Positions 1-9,714 of a DNA stretch of 64,000 nt are shown here, one piece after another. The notes beneath the pieces are model-generated. The model did not search any database, was not told where the DNA came from, and saw nothing but the letters and a program-made list of their open reading frames with translations. Origin of the DNA: Pseudomonas marginalis (lineage in GTDB: Bacteria; Pseudomonadota; Gammaproteobacteria; Pseudomonadales; Pseudomonadaceae); the NCBI RefSeq assembly GCF_024169655.1, contig NZ_JALJWV010000001.1, positions 5,314,001 through 5,378,000 on the forward strand, in the 5' to 3' direction. Numbering within the stretch: position 1 is the stretch's first letter; every line of letters starts with the position of its first letter. Position numbers and translations under genes: made by a program.

Positions 1-1
1 T

Positions 2-1885
2 GCCGACTCGCCAAAACCCGCTGCCGCAGCGCCCAGCAAACCTTGGCAAGTCCTGCTCAAGGATGTGCAACTGCGTAACTATCAGGTCCACCTGGCCGAC
101 CGCCAGGCCAAACCCGCCGTTGCACTGGAACTGGGCCCGCTGAACGTCGATGTGCAGAACTTCGACAGCCTCAACGGCAACCCCTTTACCCTCAAGGTCG
201 ACACCGGCCTGGGCAAGCAAGGCAAGATCCAGGCAACCGGCGAGGTCAACCTCAACCCGGTCAGCGCCAAGCTGAAAGTGAACACCCAGGATATCGACCT
301 GCGGGTCGCGCAGTCCTATATCAGCCCGTTCATACGCCTGGAGCTGCGTAGCGGCATGCTCGGCAGCAACCTCGATGTGAACCTGAAAAGCACCGAGCCA
401 CTGGCCCTGCAGATCACCGGCCGGGCGCAGGTCGATCAGTTGCACACCCTCGACACCCTCAAGACCCGCGACTTCCTAAAATGGCAGCGCCTGGTATTGG
501 AAGGCGTGAACTACCAGCATGGCAACAGCCTGTCGATCGACAAGGTCAACCTGCTGCAGCCCTACGTGCGTTTCATGATCAATGATGACCGCACCACCAA
601 CGTCGACGACCTACTGATCCCACAGCCGGCCAACAGCGGCGCCAAGCCGGCGGCCAAGGCGGCTGCCAGTAACGAAAAACCTCTGGGTATTCATATCGGG
701 CAGATTGCGATCAACGACGGCTCGGCGAACTTCGCCGACTTCAGCCTCACGCCCAACTTCGCCACCGCGATTCAACAGCTCAACGGGCAGATCGGCACCA
801 TTGACAGCCGCCAGGCCAAACCGGCCAGTGTCGACATCAAGGGCAAGGTGGATCGCTATGCCCCGGTCACCATCAAAGGCAGCGTGAACCCGTTCGATCC
901 GATGGCGGCGCTGGATATCGCCACCAGCTTCAAACGTGTCGAACTGACAACCTTGACGCCCTACTCGGGTAAATTCGCCGGTTTCCGTATTCGCAAGGGT
1001 CGCCTTAACCTCGATCTGCATTATGTGATCATCAAAGGCCAGTTGAAGGCCGAGAACAAAGTGGTGGTCGAGCAACTGCAACTGGGTGAGAAGGTCGACA
1101 GTGCCGACGCAGTAGACCTGCCGATTCGCCTCGCGATCGCTCTGCTCAAGGACTCTGACGGCAAGATCTCGATTGAGCTGCCCGTCAGCGGCGACTTGAA
1201 TAATCCGCAATTCAGCGTGATGCCGATCGTGTGGCAGACCTTGCGCAACCTGGTGGTGCGCGCAGCAACGGCGCCCTTCAAGTTTATCGGTGGGCTGGTG
1301 ACCGGCGGTGGTTCGGAGGACCTCGGCAATGTCTCGTTCGCCGCAGGCTCCAGCGAACTGAACAAAGACGCCGAGGGCGCCCTGAACACCCTGGCCAACG
1401 CCCTCAAGGAGCGCCCAACCCTGCGCCTGGAAATCGAAGGCACCGCGGCTGCCGACAGTGACGGCAAGTTCCTGGCAGCGCAGCGCCTGGAGCGTGAATA
1501 CCAGTACAACTACTACAAGATACTGCAGCGCCGTGGCGACAAGGTTCCGGCCCAGGCGTCCTTGCTGCAAGTACCGGAAAAGGAAAAAGCCCCGTTGCTC
1601 GAAGGTATCTACCGCACCCGCCTGAAACAACAACCACCGGCGGAATGGAAAAACCTGAGCGACGATGAGCGCACGGCCAAACTGAAGGACGGCGTGATCA
1701 AGTTCTGGAGCGGCAGCGACGTGCTGTTGCGCCAGCTCGGTCAGGACCGCGCGAGCACCATCAAGGACTACCTGGTGGACAAAGGGCAGTTGGAAGATGA
1801 CCGGGTGTACTTCATCGATGCCAAACTGGGCCAAGCCGAGAAGGATGGCCGGGTGATAACGCCGATGCATCTGGACGCCGAGTAA
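2..1885 (+). CDS. DUF748/AsmA-like envelope protein, C-terminal part
   Basis: The reading frame is open from base 2, so the gene begins upstream of the window and 627 codons are visible. The repeated amphipathic beta-rich segments, with phrases such as 'LNLDLHYVIIKGQLKAEN', match the DUF748 family of large AsmA-like proteins spanning the periplasm. A run near the C-terminus ('VSFAAGSSELNKDAEGAL...') resembles an OmpA-like peptidoglycan-binding fold. AsmA-like proteins are linked to outer-membrane lipid homeostasis, but the role of this one is inferred only. The gene stands alone and converges with the BON gene; a palindrome lies between them. Family assignment is fairly sure. Confidence 0.8.
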   Translation, partial: ADSPKPAAAAPSKPWQVLLKDVQLRNYQVHLADRQAKPAVALELGPLNVDVQNFDSLNGNPFTLKVDTGLGKQGKIQATGEVNLNPVSAKLKVNTQDIDLRVAQSYISPFIRLELRSGMLGSNLDVNLKSTEPLALQITGRAQVDQLHTLDTLKTRDFLKWQRLVLEGVNYQHGNSLSIDKVNLLQPYVRFMINDDRTTNVDDLLIPQPANSGAKPAAKAAASNEKPLGIHIGQIAINDGSANFADFSLTPNFATAIQQLNGQIGTIDSRQAKPASVDIKGKVDRYAPVTIKGSVNPFDPMAALDIATSFKRVELTTLTPYSGKFAGFRIRKGRLNLDLHYVIIKGQLKAENKVVVEQLQLGEKVDSADAVDLPIRLAIALLKDSDGKISIELPVSGDLNNPQFSVMPIVWQTLRNLVVRAATAPFKFIGGLVTGGGSEDLGNVSFAAGSSELNKDAEGALNTLANALKERPTLRLEIEGTAAADSDGKFLAAQRLEREYQYNYYKILQRRGDKVPAQASLLQVPEKEKAPLLEGIYRTRLKQQPPAEWKNLSDDERTAKLKDGVIKFWSGSDVLLRQLGQDRASTIKDYLVDKGQLEDDRVYFIDAKLGQAEKDGRVITPMHLDAE

Positions 1886-1923
1886 CCCCCGATCGTCATA
1901 CACCGACGAAATGCAGAATAGAA

Positions 1924-1951
1924 CAGGCCCCGACACATGTGCCGGGGCCTG
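1924..1951. terminator. Hairpin between convergent genes
   Basis: Two perfect 9-base arms (CAGGCCCCG / CGGGGCCTG) with a 10-base loop lie between the convergent DUF748 and BON genes. There is no strong T-run on the plus strand and a modest T-rich tract on the minus strand, so it may serve mainly the BON gene. Confidence 0.55.
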
Positions 1952-2058
1952 TAATGACCACATCCCTATGGTCGGTCGCATGAACCCGTGAGGTGCATTG
2001 AGTGGATATCTAACTCACTCGTTGCCGCCGACGCCTAGTTCAGACGATTGATTGGGCG

Positions 2059-2661
2059 TTACTCTGCTTTCAGGCCATCGGCCGATACAGCTTTCACGCC
2101 TTTGATTTTCTTGGTGATGTTCACCGCGGTAGTTTTCTGCGCTTCAGTCACTGCGACGGAAGACGACAGGGAAACTACACCCTTGTTGGTTTCGACTTTG
2201 ATGTCGGTACCAGGAATACCTTTCTCGGTGACCAAGTCAGCCTTCACTTTGGTAGTGATCCAAGTGTCCGAAGTGGCTTCCTTGGATTTGTCGATGTTGT
2301 CAGCTTTTACCGCACCGCCAGCCAGCAGGCCGTCAGCGGACACTGCGGTGACACCCTTGATACGCTTGGTGATGGCTACGGCAGTGGCTTTCTGCGAGTC
2401 GGAGATGGCAACGCTCGAAGACAGGGAAACCACACCTTTGTTGGTCTCGACCTTGATGTCCGAACCTGGGATGCCCTTTTCGGTCAGCAGGTCAGCTTTG
2501 ACTTTGGTGGTGATCCAAGTGTCCGAGGTGGACTCTTTGGCTTTGGTCATTTCGCCAGCAGCCAGCGTCATAGGCGCCTGGGAGGTTTGAGCGAAGGCAA
2601 CGTTGGCCATGGCCAGGGTCAGAGCGGTAGCAGTTGCGGTAGCGAGAGCGAACTTCTTCAT
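2059..2661 (-). CDS. BON-domain periplasmic protein (OsmY-like), two tandem domains
   Basis: The 200-residue protein has a Sec signal peptide at residues 1-24 (Lys-Lys start, Ala-rich core, AFA-Q site) and two nearly identical BON domains at about 43-115 and 127-199. Both carry the string TSDTWITTKVKADL and the phrase IKVETNKGVVSLSSSVA. BON domains bind membranes or phospholipid, and OsmY-type proteins act in the periplasm under osmotic or envelope stress. The start has a clear AGGAGTT ribosome site 7 bases upstream. The two domains match so closely that a recent internal duplication is likely. The exact role is inferred. Confidence 0.85.
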   Translation of the reverse strand: MKKFALATATATALTLAMANVAFAQTSQAPMTLAAGEMTKAKESTSDTWITTKVKADLLTEKGIPGSDIKVETNKGVVSLSSSVAISDSQKATAVAITKRIKGVTAVSADGLLAGGAVKADNIDKSKEATSDTWITTKVKADLVTEKGIPGTDIKVETNKGVVSLSSSVAVTEAQKTTAVNITKKIKGVKAVSADGLKAE

Positions 2662-2906
2662 ACGAGTAACTCCTGTTTTATTAAAAGTCTGCAGTGTGTG
2701 TACCTTGATGCTGCAGCGTTAACAGGAATATTGCAGGCACTGTGCCAAGTCGAATCATACAAATAAAACCTTTAAAAACAACTAGTTAAGAGTTTTACCA
2801 GTTTTCGCATTCGTGCAATTTGCATGAAGCGGATCGTGCCTGCATGCAAGTTGCGGTTTTTGGATGTGATTAAGCGCCTGATTTTTCGGCATTTTCCTGC
2901 GTGCAT

Positions 2907-2936
2907 AAAAAAAGGACTCCGAAGAGTCCTTTTTCA
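2907..2936 (-). terminator. pnp terminator
   Basis: Arms AAAGGACTC / GAGTCCTTT with a CGAA loop end in a T-run on the minus strand, just after the pnp stop. This is a classic intrinsic terminator for the rpsO-pnp transcript. Confidence 0.85.
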
Positions 2937-2955
2937 GCGTGAAGCCTGCGGGTGT

Positions 2956-5061
2956 TTAAACGCCCGAAGCCTTGGCTGCTGCCACGTCTTTGATGGACAG
3001 CTTGATGCGGCCGCGGTTGTCCACGTCCAGTACCAGCACTTCCACTTCCTGGCCTTCTTTCAGAATGTCGGTCACTTTCTCAACACGAGCGTCGCTCAGC
3101 ATGGAGATGTGAACCAGACCGTCTTTGCCCGGCAGGATGTTGACGAATGCGCCGAAATCGACGATGCGCTCAACTTTACCGACGTAGATCTTGCCGATCT
3201 CGGCTTCGGCAGTGATGCCCAGAACGCGCTGACGCGCCGCTTCTGCAGCTTCCTTGGTTTCGCCGAAGATCTTGATCGAGCCGTCGTCTTCGATATCGAT
3301 CGAAGCCTTGGTCTCTTCACAGATCGCACGAATGGTCGCGCCGCCTTTACCGATGACATCACGGATTTTGTCGGTGTCGATTTTCATCGCGATCATGGTC
3401 GGAGCATTTTCCGACAGTTCGGTACGGGACTGACCAATGATCTGGTTCATCTGACCGAGGATGTTCAGGCGCGCTTCCAGGGCTTGGCCCAGAGCGATTT
3501 CCATGATCTCTTCGGTGATGCCCTTGATCTTGATGTCCATCTGCAGCGCGGTCACACCTTTGGAGGTACCGGCTACCTTGAAGTCCATGTCGCCCAGGTG
3601 ATCTTCGTCGCCCAGGATGTCGGTCAGGATGGCGAACTTCTCGCCTTCTTTAACCAGACCCATGGCGATACCGGCAACCGGTGCCTTCATTGGCACACCA
3701 GCGTCCATCAGTGCCAGGGAAGCACCGCAGACCGAAGCCATGGAGCTGGAACCGTTGGACTCGGTGATTTCCGACACCACACGGATGGTGTACGGGAACA
3801 CGTCGGCGGCAGGCAGCATGGCCGCAATCGAACGACGGGCCAGACGGCCGTGACCGATTTCACGACGACCAGCACCACCCATGCGACCACACTCGCCCAC
3901 CGAGAACGGAGGGAAGTTGTAGTGCAGCATGAACGGGTCTTTTTTCTCGCCTTCCAGGGTGTCCAGCAGTTGTGCGTCACGGGCAGTACCCAGGGTCGCA
4001 ACGACCAGGGCCTGGGTTTCGCCACGGGTGAACAGCGCCGAACCGTGAGTCTTCGGCAGAACGCCGACTTCGATGTTCAGCGGACGCACGGTGCGAGTGT
4101 CGCGACCGTCAATACGTGGCTTGCCGTTCACGATGTTTTCGCGAACGGTGCGGTATTCGATTTCACCGAAAGCCGCTTTGACGTCGCTGGAAGAAGGCTG
4201 GCCTTCTTCACCGGACAGCTTGGCCACGACCTGATCCTTCAACTCGCCCAGGCGAGCGTAACGGTCGGCCTTGACGGTGATGGTGTAGGCCTGGGAGATC
4301 GCTTCGCCGAATTCGGAGCGGATAGCGCCCAGCAGTTCGGTGGCTTCGGCTTGTGGAGCCCAGGCCCAAGTTGGCTTGGCAGCTTCGGCAGCGAGTTCTT
4401 TAACGGCGTTGATCACAACCTGGAACTCGTCGTGAGCAAACAGTACAGCGCCCAGCATCTGGTCTTCGGTCAGCTCTTTGGCTTCCGATTCAACCATCAA
4501 TACGGCTTCCGAGGTACCGGCAACGACCATGTCCAGGCTCGAGGCTTTTTGCTGCTCGTAAGTCGGGTTCAGCAGGTAGCCGGTGCTTTCGTGGAAAGCA
4601 ACGCGCGCGGCGCCGATCGGGCCATCGAAAGGAATACCGGAGATGGCCAGGGCAGCCGAGGTACCGATCATCGCAGCGATGTCCGGATCGGTCTTTTTGC
4701 TGGTGGAAACGACGGTGCAGACAACCTGCACTTCGTTCATGAAGCCTTCTGGGAACAGCGGACGGATCGGACGGTCGATCAGTCGGGAAGTCAGGGTTTC
4801 TTTCTCGGAAGGACGGCCTTCGCGCTTGAAGAAACCGCCAGGGATCTTACCGGCAGCGTAAGTCTTTTCCTGGTAGTGAACGGACAGAGGGAAGAAGCCT
4901 TTGCTTGGGTCCGCGTGCTTGGCGCCAACAACGGTCACCAGTACGGTAACGTCGTCGTCAACGGTAACCAGCACTGCGCCGGAGGCTTGACGGGCGATAC
5001 GGCCTGTCTCGAGGGTAACGGTCGACTGACCGAACTGAAATTTTTTGATAACCGGGTTCAC
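2956..5061 (-). CDS. pnp: Polyribonucleotide nucleotidyltransferase (PNPase)
   Basis: This 3'-5' phosphorolytic exoribonuclease degrades mRNA and is a degradosome component. The 701 residues have the family layout: two RNase PH domains (about 1-145 and 310-480) around a helical linker, then a KH domain (the 'IGKGGATIRAICEE' loop near 560) and a C-terminal S1 domain ('VGKVERIVDFGAFVNILPGKDG'). Length is normal for gamma-proteobacteria. It follows rpsO by 195 bases on the same strand, the universal rpsO-pnp order. The leader may hold the RNase III site used for autoregulation in E. coli, but I cannot show that here. Confidence 0.98.
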   Translation of the reverse strand: MNPVIKKFQFGQSTVTLETGRIARQASGAVLVTVDDDVTVLVTVVGAKHADPSKGFFPLSVHYQEKTYAAGKIPGGFFKREGRPSEKETLTSRLIDRPIRPLFPEGFMNEVQVVCTVVSTSKKTDPDIAAMIGTSAALAISGIPFDGPIGAARVAFHESTGYLLNPTYEQQKASSLDMVVAGTSEAVLMVESEAKELTEDQMLGAVLFAHDEFQVVINAVKELAAEAAKPTWAWAPQAEATELLGAIRSEFGEAISQAYTITVKADRYARLGELKDQVVAKLSGEEGQPSSSDVKAAFGEIEYRTVRENIVNGKPRIDGRDTRTVRPLNIEVGVLPKTHGSALFTRGETQALVVATLGTARDAQLLDTLEGEKKDPFMLHYNFPPFSVGECGRMGGAGRREIGHGRLARRSIAAMLPAADVFPYTIRVVSEITESNGSSSMASVCGASLALMDAGVPMKAPVAGIAMGLVKEGEKFAILTDILGDEDHLGDMDFKVAGTSKGVTALQMDIKIKGITEEIMEIALGQALEARLNILGQMNQIIGQSRTELSENAPTMIAMKIDTDKIRDVIGKGGATIRAICEETKASIDIEDDGSIKIFGETKEAAEAARQRVLGITAEAEIGKIYVGKVERIVDFGAFVNILPGKDGLVHISMLSDARVEKVTDILKEGQEVEVLVLDVDNRGRIKLSIKDVAAAKASGV

Positions 5062-5256
5062 GGTGTCCTACCTTCTTTGTGGCTCTTGGGGAACTTGTCT
5101 TCTTGCGAAATTCTTGGGCAATGTCGGGAATCGGCCCAACCCTTGTCCAGGGGTAAAACGTGTATCCAGATAAAACTTGAGGCTGGAAGCCTGCCATGGG
5201 CCAGCGGGAATCCCACTGACACACGACAAACAACCAACCTCTAGCGCAATCGCTTA

Positions 5257-5526
5257 TTAGCGACGCAGACCCAGGCGACCGATCAGAGCCTGATAACGAC
5301 CCAGATCCTTGCCTTTCAGGTAGTCCAGCAGCTTACGGCGCTGGTTTACCATGCGGATCAGACCACGACGGGAGTGGTGATCTTTACCGTTGGCCTTGAA
5401 GTGACCTTGCAGCTTGTTGATGTTGTGGGTCAGCAGTGCAACTTGCACTTCTGGCGAACCAGTGTCACCAACAGCTTGCTGATAGTCAGCTACGATTTGT
5501 GCTTTTTCTTGAACGTCGAGAGCCAT
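5257..5526 (-). CDS. rpsO: 30S ribosomal protein S15
   Basis: S15 binds the central domain of 16S rRNA early in 30S assembly. The 89 residues match the family length and carry the conserved 'TGSPEVQVALLT' and 'HHSRRGLIRMVNQRRKLLDYL' segments. The start is preceded by an AAGGA site. It lies between truB and pnp, as in most proteobacteria. In E. coli S15 represses its own mRNA, and similar control is possible here but was not checked by folding. Confidence 0.98.
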   Translation of the reverse strand: MALDVQEKAQIVADYQQAVGDTGSPEVQVALLTHNINKLQGHFKANGKDHHSRRGLIRMVNQRRKLLDYLKGKDLGRYQALIGRLGLRR

Positions 5527-5685
5527 GAGGCAATCCTTTTTTCAGGAAACCACCCAAAGGGCAGTTTCAACAGGCCAGGGACAAATCCCTGTATCTAAAA
5601 ATGAGTAGTGACCGTGCCTGCTAACAGCCACCCTCGTTCCAGTTTGCATAAAAACTACTGCGCTTTTACCACAAACTGGTTCCGG

Positions 5686-6603
5686 TCATTCTGACCGAAT
5701 CAGTCGACGCGGCGCGATGCGCCCGTCTTCGCTCACTTCACCGATACCGATAAAGCGACCGTTATGATCCTGTACCCGCACCATGCCGAATTTCGGGGCG
5801 TCCGGGGCACGTACCGGCTGGCCGTTGAGCCAGTAGAACGCGCTGTGCTCCGAAAAGTGCAGCAATGGCCAATCGAGCAAACCGCTGTCCGATGGCATCA
5901 GAAAGCGATCAACCGCTTCATTGCCGCCTTCGGCGTGTACCGCTTCCAACTCTTCCAGCGTAACCGTCTGGGCCAGACTGAAAGGGCCGGCCTGGGTGCG
6001 TCGCAGTTCAGCAACATACGCGCCGCAACCGAGCGTTTCACCAATATCTTCCACCAGGGTACGGATATAGGTGCCTTTGCTACAGTCCACGGCCAGGCGT
6101 GCGGTGTCGCCTTCACAGGCGAGCAATTCCAAGCGCGCAATAGTAACAGAACGCGGTTCGCGCTCCACTACTTCGCCCGCACGTGCCAGCTTGTAAAGTG
6201 GCTGCCCATCCCGCTTGAGCGCCGAGTACATCGGCGGTATCTGGCTGATTTTCCCACGAAAAGCGGGCAAAGCAGCCTCGATATCAGCACGACCAACGGT
6301 CACGTCGCGAACCTGCAAAACATCACCTTCGGCATCGGCCGTGGTGGTGGTCTTGCCCAGTTGCATCAGGGTTTCGTAACCCTTGTCGGAATCGAGCAGG
6401 TATTGCGAGAACTTGGTGGCCTCGCCAAAGCACAACGGCAACACGCCGGTGGCCAGCGGATCGAGGCTGCCGGTGTGGCCGGCCTTCTCGGCATTGAGCA
6501 GCCAACGGACTTTCTGCAACGCCGCATTGGAGGTAAAGCCAATGGGTTTATCGAGCAGAATGATGCCGCTGACGTTGCGACGGATACGTTTGACCTGAGC
6601 CAC
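5686..6603 (-). CDS. truB: tRNA pseudouridine-55 synthase
   Basis: This enzyme converts U55 of the tRNA T-loop to pseudouridine. The 305 residues include the catalytic-aspartate motif HTGSLDPLATGVLP near residue 45 and 'CSKGTYIRTLVEDIGE' near 175, with a PUA-like C-terminus. The start is GTG at 6603, supported by an AAGGAG site that overlaps the end of rbfA. Only 3 bases separate the two genes, so they are translationally close. Confidence 0.97.
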   Translation of the reverse strand: MAQVKRIRRNVSGIILLDKPIGFTSNAALQKVRWLLNAEKAGHTGSLDPLATGVLPLCFGEATKFSQYLLDSDKGYETLMQLGKTTTTADAEGDVLQVRDVTVGRADIEAALPAFRGKISQIPPMYSALKRDGQPLYKLARAGEVVEREPRSVTIARLELLACEGDTARLAVDCSKGTYIRTLVEDIGETLGCGAYVAELRRTQAGPFSLAQTVTLEELEAVHAEGGNEAVDRFLMPSDSGLLDWPLLHFSEHSAFYWLNGQPVRAPDAPKFGMVRVQDHNGRFIGIGEVSEDGRIAPRRLIRSE

Positions 6604-6606
6604 CGC

Positions 6607-7002
6607 TTACTCCTTGGCGTCTTCAGGTGTGGACGGGTGCTGATTATCCTCAGCCACGGCGCGCTCGATCAGTGCCGACAGATGCGCACCACGCACGACG
6701 CTTTCGTCGTAGTGGAAGTGCAACTGAGGCACGCTGCGCAGCTTCATTTCGCGGGCCAACTGCATGCGCAGGAAACCTGCAGCCGAGTTGAGCACCTTGA
6801 TGCTTTGCGCAATTTCTTCGCTGCTGTCCTCACCCATCACGGTGATGAAGATTTTGGCGTGACCCACGTCACGGCTCACGTCAACGGCGGTGATGGTGAC
6901 CAGGCCAACACGAGGGTCTTTGACTTCGCGACGGATCAGTTGGGCCAGCTCGCGCTGCATCTGATCGCCGATACGCTGGGTACGGCTGTATTCTTTTGCC
7001 AT
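6607..7002 (-). CDS. rbfA: Ribosome-binding factor A
   Basis: RbfA is a KH-fold protein that helps 16S rRNA maturation and 30S assembly, mainly in the cold. The 131-residue sequence opens with 'RTQRIGDQMQRELAQLI' and has the family segment 'VGHAKIFITVMG'. It sits between infB and truB as in other gamma-proteobacteria. A GC hairpin in the 159-base gap separates it from infB. Confidence 0.97.
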   Translation of the reverse strand: MAKEYSRTQRIGDQMQRELAQLIRREVKDPRVGLVTITAVDVSRDVGHAKIFITVMGEDSSEEIAQSIKVLNSAAGFLRMQLAREMKLRSVPQLHFHYDESVVRGAHLSALIERAVAEDNQHPSTPEDAKE

Positions 7003-7056
7003 GTCTTGTTACCTGTTACTGCCACACGGTGAAACCCGTGGGGTCTGAAAGCGGCA

Positions 7057-7090
7057 AACGCCCGGCCTGACAAAAGCCAGACCGGGCGTT
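7057..7090 (-). terminator. Hairpin between infB and rbfA
   Basis: Nine-base arms AACGCCCGG / CCGGGCGTT enclose an inner short stem. There is no long T-run, so it may be an mRNA-processing or partial attenuation structure, not a full stop. A second short pair (CCACACGG / CCGTGG) lies beside it at 7022-7040. Confidence 0.5.
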
Positions 7091-7161
7091 GCGTTTAGAG
7101 TCCGGACGCTGCGCGGGGCATTTGCATGCCCACACACGGCGTGGCTCCTGAAGTGCGCGAG

Positions 7162-9687
7162 TTAGAGGCTGCGAGCAACCTGAACCTTCTCGTAGACTTC
7201 GATCTTGTCGCCAGCCTTGACGTCGTTGTAGCTCTTGACGCCGATACCGCATTCCATGCCGGCACGTACTTCGGAAGCGTCATCCTTGAAGCGGCGCAGG
7301 GATTCCAGCTCGCCTTCGAAGATAACGATGTCTTCACGCAGTACACGGATTGGACGGTTACGGTGCACAACACCTTCGATAACCATGCAACCGGCGATCG
7401 CGCCGAATTTCGGCGAGCGGAACACGTCACGCACCTCGGCGATACCCAGGATGTTCTCCCGAACGTCGCTGCCAAGCATGCCGGTAAGGGCTTTCTTGAC
7501 GTCTTCGATGATGTCGTAGATGACGTTGTAGTAACGCATGTCCAGGCCTTCCTGCTCGACGATCTTGCGAGCGCCAGCATCGGCACGCACGTTGAAGCCG
7601 AACAGTACAGCGTTGGAAGCCAGTGCCAGGTTGGCGTCGGACTCGGTGATACCACCGACACCGCCACCGACGACACGCACTTGCACTTCGTCGTTACCCA
7701 GGCCGTTCAAGGCGCCGTTCAACGCTTCGAGGGAACCACGAACGTCAGATTTGAGGACGATGTTGAGCGTCTTCTTCTCTGCCTGGCCCATGTTTTCGAA
7801 GATGTTTTCCAGCTTGCCGGCGTGAGCGCGAGCCAGTTTGACTTCGCGGAACTTGCCTTGACGGAACAGAGCCACTTCACGGGCTTTCTTCTCGTCCGCC
7901 AGCACGCTCATCTCGTCGCCAGCGTCCGGGGTACCGTCCAGGCCGAGGATCTCGACAGGGATGGAAGGACCGGCTTCCTTGATTGGCTTGCCGTTCTCGT
8001 CGAGCATGGCACGTACACGGCCGTAGTTCGAACCGACCAGCACCATGTCGCCTTGACGCAGGGTGCCGTCTTGAACCAGAACGGTTGCGACCGGGCCACG
8101 ACCTTTGTCGAGACGCGACTCAACCACAACACCGCGACCTGGGGCCGATGGCGTCGCTTTCAGTTCGAGTACTTCAGCTTGCAGCAAGACCGCTTCGAGC
8201 AGTTCGTCCACGCCAGTACCGACTTTCGCCGAAACCGAAACGAACGGCGTATCACCGCCCCACTCTTCAGACGTCACGCCGTGAACCGACAGTTCGCTAC
8301 GGATGCGATCGAGATCGGCGCCCGGCTTGTCGATTTTGTTCACGGCCACAACCAGTGGAACACCTGCGGCCTTGGCGTGTTGGACAGCTTCAATGGTCTG
8401 CGGCATCACGCCGTCGTCCGCTGCAACCACCAGGATCACGATGTCAGTCGCCTTGGCACCACGGGCACGCATTGCGGTAAACGCGGCGTGACCTGGGGTG
8501 TCGAGGAAGGTGACCATGCCGCGATCGGTTTCAACGTGGTACGCGCCGATGTGCTGGGTGATACCGCCGGCTTCGCCAGCAGCTACCTTGGCACGACGGA
8601 TGTAGTCGAGCAGCGATGTCTTACCATGGTCAACGTGGCCCATTACGGTCACAACTGGCGCACGGGAGAACGTCTCACCTTCAAACTTCAGGGACTCGGC
8701 CAGGGAATCTTCCAGGGCGGTGTCGCTGACCAGGGTCACTTTGTGGCCCAGTTCTTCGGCTACCAGTTGAGCAGTTTCCTGATCAAGCACCTGGTTGATG
8801 GTCGCTGGAGTACCCAGTTTGAACATGAACTTGATGATTTCAGCAGCCTTGACCGACATCTGATTGGCGAGATCGCCAACAGTGATGGTCTCGCCGATCT
8901 GCACATCACGCACGACAGGGCCGGTTGGGCTCTGGAAACCGTGGGCGTTGCGTTTTTTCAGCTTGGCCTTGCCGCGACCACCACGACGGAAGCTATCGCT
9001 TTCTTCGTCGGTAGTACGTGGCGCAACGCGTGGAGCAGGCGCTTTCTCTTTGACCGAGGCGCGATGCGGAGCGTTTTTGCGCTCGCCATCACCGCCGCCA
9101 CCGCGACGACTATTATCGTCGGCACGTGGTTTGTCCGGACGACGAGGTTCGTCACGCTTGCGGGCGTCAGCAGCAGGTGCTGGTGCAGCGGCAACCGGAG
9201 TGGCCTCACGCACAGCTTCTACTGGCGCAGCAGGAGCGGCGACCGCTTCAGTACCAGCAGGTTGCGCAGCAGTAGGCTGGCGACGCGCTTCTTCTTCGGC
9301 GCGACGCTTGGCTTCTTCTTCAGCCTTCTGACGAGCAGCATTTTCTACTGCGCGACGCTCTTCCAGATCGCGTTTGCGCTCGGCTTCGATTTCTTCCGGG
9401 CTGCGCTGTACGAAGACTTTCTTCTTGCGTACTTCAACGCTGATGCTCTTGCTACCAGCAACACGCAGGGTGCTGGTGGTTTTGCGCTGCAATGTAATCT
9501 TGCGCGGTTCTTCCACTTTCGCCTTGTGGCTGCTCTTCAAGTGAGTCAGCAAAGACTGCTTCTCACTATCGCTCACACCTTCATCGGCGGCGGTGTGCGG
9601 CAGACCTGCCTCACGCATCTGCTGCAACAGGCGCTCTACCGGTGTTTTGACCTCATCGGCCAGTTGTTTCACCGTGACTTGCGTCAT
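7162..9687 (-). CDS. infB: Translation initiation factor IF-2
   Basis: IF-2 is the GTPase that brings fMet-tRNA to the ribosome. The 841 residues contain N-terminal IF2 modules, a long charged Ala/Arg/Glu-rich linker (about 90-240), then the G domain with G1 'GHVDHGKTSLLD' (near 350), G3 'DTPGHAAF' and G4 'NKID', and the C-terminal beta-barrel domains ending in 'KAGDKIEVYEKVQVARSL'. A GAGGAG-type site precedes the ATG. It is 27 bases downstream of nusA in the rimP-nusA-infB operon. Internal starts giving shorter forms are known in E. coli but were not resolved here. Confidence 0.98.
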   Translation of the reverse strand: MTQVTVKQLADEVKTPVERLLQQMREAGLPHTAADEGVSDSEKQSLLTHLKSSHKAKVEEPRKITLQRKTTSTLRVAGSKSISVEVRKKKVFVQRSPEEIEAERKRDLEERRAVENAARQKAEEEAKRRAEEEARRQPTAAQPAGTEAVAAPAAPVEAVREATPVAAAPAPAADARKRDEPRRPDKPRADDNSRRGGGGDGERKNAPHRASVKEKAPAPRVAPRTTDEESDSFRRGGRGKAKLKKRNAHGFQSPTGPVVRDVQIGETITVGDLANQMSVKAAEIIKFMFKLGTPATINQVLDQETAQLVAEELGHKVTLVSDTALEDSLAESLKFEGETFSRAPVVTVMGHVDHGKTSLLDYIRRAKVAAGEAGGITQHIGAYHVETDRGMVTFLDTPGHAAFTAMRARGAKATDIVILVVAADDGVMPQTIEAVQHAKAAGVPLVVAVNKIDKPGADLDRIRSELSVHGVTSEEWGGDTPFVSVSAKVGTGVDELLEAVLLQAEVLELKATPSAPGRGVVVESRLDKGRGPVATVLVQDGTLRQGDMVLVGSNYGRVRAMLDENGKPIKEAGPSIPVEILGLDGTPDAGDEMSVLADEKKAREVALFRQGKFREVKLARAHAGKLENIFENMGQAEKKTLNIVLKSDVRGSLEALNGALNGLGNDEVQVRVVGGGVGGITESDANLALASNAVLFGFNVRADAGARKIVEQEGLDMRYYNVIYDIIEDVKKALTGMLGSDVRENILGIAEVRDVFRSPKFGAIAGCMVIEGVVHRNRPIRVLREDIVIFEGELESLRRFKDDASEVRAGMECGIGVKSYNDVKAGDKIEVYEKVQVARSL

Positions 9688-9714
9688 GCACTTCTCTCCT
9701 CAGGCCGCGCCTAA

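Noticed and set aside
2824..5244. Long open frame on the plus strand opposite pnp
   Set aside because: It is a mirror of the pnp coding sequence in a GC-rich codon pattern; its translation has no family features, and pnp is certain.
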